NCBI GenBank assembly: GCA_025362415.1
Contig: JANYGM010000395.1
Span: forward strand, 1-12,078
Source of the DNA: a bacterium
GTDB taxonomy: Bacteria > Bacteroidota > Bacteroidia > Cytophagales > Thermonemataceae
Direction: 5' to 3'
DNA length: 12,078 bases
Below are positions 7,562 through 12,078 of this stretch, piece by piece. Position 1 is the first letter of the stretch. Each line of letters begins with the position of its first letter. A program made the translations under genes and the position numbers. Under the pieces are notes generated by a model. It worked only from the letters and a program-made list of their open reading frames with translations. It was not told the origin of the DNA and made no database searches.

Positions 7562-8152
7562 GGAAGTAGCACCAAATACAAAAGCCAACCAGAACGCCAT
7601 TTGAAGTACGTAACTATCATTGCAGAAGAAAATAACCGCCTCAAAAACCAAGTAGAACGTGTATTGCAGTTAGCAAGAATAGAAAAAGAGGAAATACAAC
7701 TGCAAAAAGAAAATATCATTTTAGATGATTTTTTGGTAGATTTTCTCAAAAATTGGCAAGAGCAATTTGATATTATTTTAGACTTAAATGCACAAAACAT
7801 AGCAGTTTTTGCTGATAAAGTACATTTAGGAAATATTATCAATACAATGCTTGATAATGCCACAAAATACATCAATAAAACACCTAAAATTACTATCAAA
7901 ACAAATACAAAAGACAAAATTATCTTTTTTTCTATTGAGGATAACGGCATTGGCATTGCAAAGGAGCATCAAAAGCATATTTTTGATACTTTTTATAGAG
8001 TTCCGACAGGTAATTTGCACAATGTCAAAGGTTTTGGGTTGGGGCTTAGCTACGTGAAAACTATTGTACGCCTGCATCATTGGCAAATTTCGCTTAAAAG
8101 CAAGCTAAATGAAGGTACAAACATTTTAATTCAATTACGAATGACAAATTAG
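7562..8152 (+). pseudogene. Sensor histidine kinase remnant, 3' part only
   Basis: The frame opens right after TAA at 7559-7561 and reads SQPERHLKYVTIIAEENNRL, the region that follows the H-box in Bacteroidota kinases. It continues through the second dimerisation helix and a full ATP-binding domain: N-box NTMLDNATKY, G1 DNGIGI, F-box FDTFYRV, G2 GFGLGLSYVK and a final NEGTNILIQL strand. The H-box with the phospho-accepting histidine, and all sensor and membrane segments, are absent in every upstream frame. There is no ATG before the N-box methionine; TTG at 7601 is the only plausible start and would give 183 residues. No response regulator gene is adjacent. I call it a truncated pseudogene. 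A residual ATP-binding protein is possible but less likely. Confidence 0.8.
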
Positions 8153-8307
8153 AAAAATACGGCAAATGCTATATTTTTTTTATCCAAATTTTTTAGTTGC
8201 TTTGTAATATTCAAAAAAATGTAAGCAAAAACGGCACATATATTGCTAAATCATTCAAAATAAAGCTAATTTTTAAACTAAACAAACCAACAAAAACAAT
8301 TATATTA

Positions 8308-10416
8308 ATGAAAAAAATACTTTTATTCTCCTTTTTTCTCGCACATCTTTGTGCAAATGCCCAAAATGATATTTTATTTTCTGATGATTTTTCAGATAAT
8401 AAAGGCGAATGGTCGTTGGGAACAACAGAATTCGCTACAAAAGAAATCAAAGATGGCAAATTTGTTATTAAAGCCTTAATGGATAATAAAGTACTCTCTA
8501 GCACAAAAAAACAATACATTCACCCTGAAAAAGATTTCACGTTTGAACTAACTACTGCTTTTGTGGAAGGAGAAGGCGTAGAAGGATTTGGAATGGAACT
8601 TACAGGTGATAAAAGAAGGTTTTTCTTTCTTATTGCACCTACTGGTAAATACTGGATTGGACACCTGCAAGCAGGAAAATGGACAACACTCAAAGATTGG
8701 ACAGGAAACTCCAATATCAAAAAAGAAACTGCACAAAATACGCTAAAAATCCATAGGGAAAATGATGATTTGACGCTTTTTATCAATGACGTAAATGTTT
8801 ATAAATGTGCTGGAAATGAAGTTAAAAATATTACTGACTTTGGCTTTACTATCTGCGACAAAATGATTGCCACTTTTGATAATATGGTCTTCAAACAAGA
8901 TAAATCTCCTATAAAATTGCTTGCAGGAATGCCCGCAACACTCAAAAAAGAAAAACTTGGCGCAGGTGTCAATAATAAATTTGACGAAAAATGCCCTCTG
9001 ATTTCTCCTGATGGAAAAACTATCTATTTTACCTATGATAGCTACAAAAAAGATGATAATGCACAAGAAGAACAAGATGATATTTGGTTTTCGCAACGTC
9101 AGAAAGATAATACTTGGGGGCAAGCAACTAAAATAGGAAAGCCACTCAATAATGATGGACACAATTTTATGATTTCTATCACGCCAGATAATAATACGGC
9201 ACTTTTGGGCAATATTTATAATGCTGATGGCACGCTTTCTGGTGGTGGAATTTCTATTACTAACAAAAATAAGGCAGGTGAATGGGAAATGCCTACAAAA
9301 GTAAATATTGAGAATTTTTATAATAGAAATTCTTTCAATGAATTTTGTTTATCTTCTGATAAAAAAGTGCTAATAATGGCAGTAGAGCGTGATGAAACTC
9401 ACGGCTCTAAGGATTTGTATGTAAGTTTTCTTGATGAAAATACTAATAAATGGTCAGAACCAAAAAATCTTGGTGCAACTGTTTCTACGTATGGCAAAGA
9501 AGTTTCTCCGTTTTTGGCAGCTGATGGCGTAACATTATATTATTCTACTGATGGTTTGCCAGGTTTTGGTAGCCACGATGTTTTTGTTACTAAGCGTTTA
9601 GATGACACTTGGACAAATTGGAGCGAGCCAGAAAATCTTGGAAATGCTATCAATACAGATGCTTGGGACGCTTATTATACCATTCCTGCGTCAGGAGAGT
9701 ATGCCTATATGAGTTCTTCAAAAGATGGAATAAATAATTCTTCAGATATTATTAGAATTGCCTTGCCTAAGTCTGCACGTCCAAAACCTGTTGTGCTGGT
9801 TTATGGGAATGTATATGATAGCAAAACTAAAAAGCCTTTGGGAGTAAATATTGCTTATAGCAATCTAAAAGCAACTACCAATGTAGGCAAAAATTTGGGT
9901 ACTGCTAGTTCTAATGCCACAGATGGAAGCTATAAAATAGTTTTGCCAGCAGGTATTTTGTATGGTTTTTTGGGTAAAAAAGAAGAGTATTATCCTGTTA
10001 GTCAAAACATTGATTTGAGTAAACTAACTGAATATAAAGAGATTAGAAGAGATTTATATTTGTCGCCTATTGAGGTTGGGCAGACAATAAGGCTGAACAA
10101 TTTGTTTTTTGATTTTGGTAAATTTCATTTGCGAGAGGAGTCAAAAGCAGAACTTGATAGGCTTATATTGCTTCTCAAAACGCACCAAAAACTCAATATA
10201 CAAATTTTGGGACATACAGATAACGTAGGTTTGCCTGCAGACAACGAAAATCTGTCCACTAACAGGGCAAAATCCGTCTTAGAATACCTTTCAAACAATG
10301 GAATTGATGCTGGTAGGCTTTCTTTTAAAGGTTTTGGAGCTGCTAAACCTATTGAAAAAAATACCACAGAAGAAGGAAGACAAAGCAACAGACGTGTAGA
10401 ATTTTTGATATTGTAA
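8308..10416 (+). CDS. Exported LamG-like / beta-propeller / CRD / OmpA-domain protein (PorE-like)
   Basis: Predicted periplasmic or outer-membrane-associated protein of 702 residues that binds peptidoglycan. It has a signal peptide (1-18, ending CANA before QND), a LamG-like beta-sandwich (about 20-195, starting FSDDFSDNKGEW), a PD40/WD40-like propeller (about 215-490) with blade motifs such as CPLISPDGKTIYFTYD and SPFLAADGVTLYYSTD, a carboxypeptidase-regulatory-like fold (about 497-585, VYGNVYDSKTKKPLG) and an OmpA C-terminal domain (about 597-702). In the last, D638 (GHTDN) and R653 (NRAKSV) are 15 apart, as are the diaminopimelate-binding pair of E. coli OmpA. ATG 8308 is chosen because it starts the signal peptide MKKILLFSFFLA; the open frame further upstream has no ATG. 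Propeller-CRD-OmpA is the order in PorE of the type IX secretion system, but the LamG-like N-terminus replaces PorE's TPR. A PorE role is only a possibility. Confidence 0.88.
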   Translation: MKKILLFSFFLAHLCANAQNDILFSDDFSDNKGEWSLGTTEFATKEIKDGKFVIKALMDNKVLSSTKKQYIHPEKDFTFELTTAFVEGEGVEGFGMELTGDKRRFFFLIAPTGKYWIGHLQAGKWTTLKDWTGNSNIKKETAQNTLKIHRENDDLTLFINDVNVYKCAGNEVKNITDFGFTICDKMIATFDNMVFKQDKSPIKLLAGMPATLKKEKLGAGVNNKFDEKCPLISPDGKTIYFTYDSYKKDDNAQEEQDDIWFSQRQKDNTWGQATKIGKPLNNDGHNFMISITPDNNTALLGNIYNADGTLSGGGISITNKNKAGEWEMPTKVNIENFYNRNSFNEFCLSSDKKVLIMAVERDETHGSKDLYVSFLDENTNKWSEPKNLGATVSTYGKEVSPFLAADGVTLYYSTDGLPGFGSHDVFVTKRLDDTWTNWSEPENLGNAINTDAWDAYYTIPASGEYAYMSSSKDGINNSSDIIRIALPKSARPKPVVLVYGNVYDSKTKKPLGVNIAYSNLKATTNVGKNLGTASSNATDGSYKIVLPAGILYGFLGKKEEYYPVSQNIDLSKLTEYKEIRRDLYLSPIEVGQTIRLNNLFFDFGKFHLREESKAELDRLILLLKTHQKLNIQILGHTDNVGLPADNENLSTNRAKSVLEYLSNNGIDAGRLSFKGFGAAKPIEKNTTEEGRQSNRRVEFLIL

Positions 10417-10431
10417 GTTTTGATTGCTCGC

Positions 10432-10471
10432 ATTACACAAAATAAAAATTTTTTATTTTGTGTAATTTTTT
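10432..10471 (+). terminator. Intrinsic terminator between convergent genes
   Basis: Bases 10432-10448 and 10450-10466 are perfect 17-bp inverted arms (ATTACACAAAATAAAAA and its complement), followed by a T-run to 10471. In practice the A/T-rich centre would open to a small loop. It lies 15 bases after the stop of the OmpA-domain gene. The stop codon of the convergent gene (10470-10472 on the minus strand) touches the T-run, so the hairpin probably serves both directions, although the minus-strand exit has no separate U-run. Confidence 0.85.
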
Positions 10472-11513
10472 AATTTATTTTTTTCATTTTTTCCAATAAA
10501 AGCATTATTTTTTCATTTTTCTTAATGATATTTATCATATCTTGTGTACGTTTTTCACGTCCTATTTTATTGAGGTGATAATGCGTATCAAAAAAATAAG
10601 CATTTGGATAAACAAACTGTGTAGGAGTATTCAAAATCTCAATATTGAGGTTGTTTCTCATATCTTTTTCTAATAACATAACAGCATTTTTATTTTCTGA
10701 AAACTCTTTGTAAGGATAATTAGGGAATAAAAAATAAACTTCTATACCATTTTCTTTTGCATATTCAGCAAAATTATTGATAACTTTTATGCCTTCCCAA
10801 TATTGGTATGTCCAGATGCCATCACTAGCAAGGCTTTCACGGGGATATTCTTCTAAATGTGCTACTATATCTGCCTCTTTATTAGTTGCTTGACGAGAAT
10901 AAATATTCACTTTAGATACTTGTACAATAGGTTTTACAACTGCAAGAGGTAAATTATTAGTTAGCTTTTTTTCTTGGGGAAATAGATAAGCTAGTGTAGT
11001 GGTGAAGCTATTTATCTGCTTATCTATCACTTTTTTATAAATACCTTGACAATCATTTAAGTAATCTTGTGTATCTAAAAACGTATTTTTTGTATAAAAT
11101 TCTGTTGCTTTTGGAAAAATCCTACTTGTATGTTTTTGCAGTTTGTAATCTCCTTTAGCAAAAAGGAAATACTCAATAGATAAAAAAATCACATCATTTT
11201 TTTTAGCCACACTTTTAGCTTCCTTGAGCATAAAATCTATACCCAAACCTGCGTGAAGTCCCATATTAGCTGTAGGAACACCTAATTGGTCACGCAACAT
11301 TTTGCTATCTATCCCAAACGCAAGATTAGAACCTCCCACCAAAATTATTTTTGGCGTTGTAATACTATCCGCAATGCGGTGTTTGTCTATCAAAATTGCC
11401 ATATAATCATCTGAATTAGGCACAGCAACTGGTGGAAGAAACGTACCTGTATAAGTTATCCAACCTATGATTATAGTTAAAAAGATAATACTTTTGATGA
11501 TAAATTTTTTCAT
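10470..11513 (-). CDS. Membrane-anchored SGNH-hydrolase-like protein paired with MBOAT
   Basis: Predicted 347-residue periplasmic protein anchored by one N-terminal membrane helix (about 5-24). The rest shows the layout of an SGNH/GDSL-type esterase fold: block I VGGSNLAFG (S62, N63), a block-II-like NMGLHAGLG (83-91), a strand VIFLSIEYF after it, and a C-terminal FFDTHYHLNKIG (307-318) with D309 and H313 as likely catalytic acid and base. It starts 12 bases after the MBOAT stop, so the two are almost surely one operon. In systems such as AlgI/AlgJ-AlgX, PatA/PatB and DltB/DltD, the MBOAT moves an acyl group across the membrane and an SGNH-like partner places it on the polymer. The polymer here is unknown. 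Motif reading is good, but overall similarity to any named member is not evident. Confidence 0.75.
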   Translation of the reverse strand: MKKFIIKSIIFLTIIIGWITYTGTFLPPVAVPNSDDYMAILIDKHRIADSITTPKIILVGGSNLAFGIDSKMLRDQLGVPTANMGLHAGLGIDFMLKEAKSVAKKNDVIFLSIEYFLFAKGDYKLQKHTSRIFPKATEFYTKNTFLDTQDYLNDCQGIYKKVIDKQINSFTTTLAYLFPQEKKLTNNLPLAVVKPIVQVSKVNIYSRQATNKEADIVAHLEEYPRESLASDGIWTYQYWEGIKVINNFAEYAKENGIEVYFLFPNYPYKEFSENKNAVMLLEKDMRNNLNIEILNTPTQFVYPNAYFFDTHYHLNKIGREKRTQDMINIIKKNEKIMLLLEKMKKIN

Positions 11514-11525
11514 TTGCAGTATTTT

Positions 11526-12078
11526 TTAAAATTGAAAGTAAATAAATTGTTGTTTTTCACCCGTAAAATAAAAAACGAATGCCACTAAAATCATATAGCT
11601 CACCCACCTAACAGGCAAAAAAGCTATTTTTAAGTTGAGATTTTCTAATGGGTGTTTTTTTTCTCTTCCCAACCATTCTACCATAAAAAATATGCCTATA
11701 ATAACAGAAAATAGTATTTTATTAGAATTGTTAGTAAAAAATGACATATTAAAAAAATCAGCTACAAAAATATGGCTAATGTAGTTTCCTGCGTGTGTGA
11801 GGCTTTCTGCTCTGAAAAATATCCACGCAAAACAAACCAACATAAACGTAAAAATCATACTCAAAAACTCTTTTATTGTAGGAAAATACTTGCCCTGCGC
11901 TACAATATCAAGGTTATTTCTATTGGTAGCAAACCAAATAGAAGGCAAAATATAAATAGCGTGGAGCATTCCCCACGCAATAAATGTCCAATTTGCGCCG
12001 TGCCAAAAACCACTTACCAAAAACACAATCAAAACATTACGAATTCTCATTGAAATAGTGCCTCTATTCCCTCCAAGT
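11526..12078 (-). CDS. MBOAT family O-acyltransferase, C-terminal part (5' end beyond window)
   Basis: The minus-strand frame is open to the right edge and reads LGGNRGTISMRIRNVLIVFL, then SGFWHGANWTFIAWG. LGGNR and SGxWHGANWTF are the hallmark segments of bacterial AlgI/DltB/PatA-like MBOAT proteins; the histidine in WHG is the conserved catalytic residue. ATG at 12050 is therefore internal. The visible 183 residues include about four further hydrophobic segments, for example FLSMIFTFMLVCFAWIFF with the typical WIFFRA ending, and two near the C-terminus. About two thirds of the usual 470-480 residues lie outside. It acts in the inner membrane, passing acyl groups to the periplasm, with the SGNH-like gene directly downstream as its probable partner. 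Confidence 0.92.
   Translation of the reverse strand, partial: LGGNRGTISMRIRNVLIVFLVSGFWHGANWTFIAWGMLHAIYILPSIWFATNRNNLDIVAQGKYFPTIKEFLSMIFTFMLVCFAWIFFRAESLTHAGNYISHIFVADFFNMSFFTNNSNKILFSVIIGIFFMVEWLGREKKHPLENLNLKIAFLPVRWVSYMILVAFVFYFTGEKQQFIYFQF

Noticed and set aside
7378..7956. Long minus-strand open frame (192 codons) opposite the small lipoprotein and kinase remnant
   Set aside because: It crosses two unrelated plus-strand coding regions with clear protein signatures. Its hydrophobic, Phe/Ser/Leu-rich translation is what antisense of Lys/Asn/Glu-rich AT-rich genes gives.
8170..8210. Promoter for the OmpA-domain gene around TTGCTTTG (8197-8204)
   Set aside because: One mismatch in the -7 box and no TTTG at the proper distance upstream, so the evidence is too weak to call.
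11772..12053. Plus-strand open frame of 93 codons
   Set aside because: Antisense shadow of the MBOAT gene, whose WHG motif and membrane segments occupy the minus strand here.

Overview
The window looks like the chromosome of an AT-rich member of the Bacteroidota, probably a Cytophagales-type gliding or marine bacterium. This is inferred from the Bacteroidota-specific GlmU-like protein, an exact TTTG / TAnnTTTG promoter, A-rich start regions without Shine-Dalgarno sequences, lipoproteins with short signal peptides, and an OmpA-family protein with a beta-propeller and a carboxypeptidase-regulatory-like fold. Species cannot be named from the sequence.

Layout, left to right. Positions 2-2671 hold alaS (alanyl-tRNA synthetase), complete except for roughly the first 20 residues, which lie outside the window. 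The spacer that follows (2672-2966) has no gene but carries four related short palindromic elements whose stems differ by compensated base changes. Next are a GlmU-like bifunctional nucleotidyltransferase/acetyltransferase (2967-4205) for UDP-GlcNAc supply and purH (4250-5749) for the last two steps of IMP synthesis, both on the plus strand. A 14-bp tandem repeat spans the boundary between them.

Positions 5768-8152 are the accessory part. A good promoter (5768-5798) precedes an ATG (5834), then a pentanucleotide repeat of about 4.6 units, then the body of a predicted surface lipoprotein. The ATG is out of frame with the body by exactly one repeat unit, so the gene looks like a phase-variable lipoprotein caught in the OFF state. 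A second small lipoprotein (6968-7558) follows. Directly after its stop codon is the 3' part of a sensor histidine kinase gene that has lost its sensor region and phospho-accepting histidine (7562-8152).

Positions 8308-10416 encode a 702-residue exported protein with a LamG-like domain, a PD40/WD40-like propeller, a regulatory-like beta-sandwich and a C-terminal OmpA peptidoglycan-binding domain. The last three resemble the type IX secretion component PorE. A strong hairpin terminator (10432-10471) separates it from a convergent minus-strand operon: an MBOAT acyltransferase (cut by the right edge) and an SGNH-like membrane-anchored protein, a pairing typical of cell-surface polysaccharide O-acylation. 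Much of the window therefore concerns the cell envelope, beside housekeeping translation and purine genes. The most interesting signals are the frame-switching repeat and the covarying palindromes.
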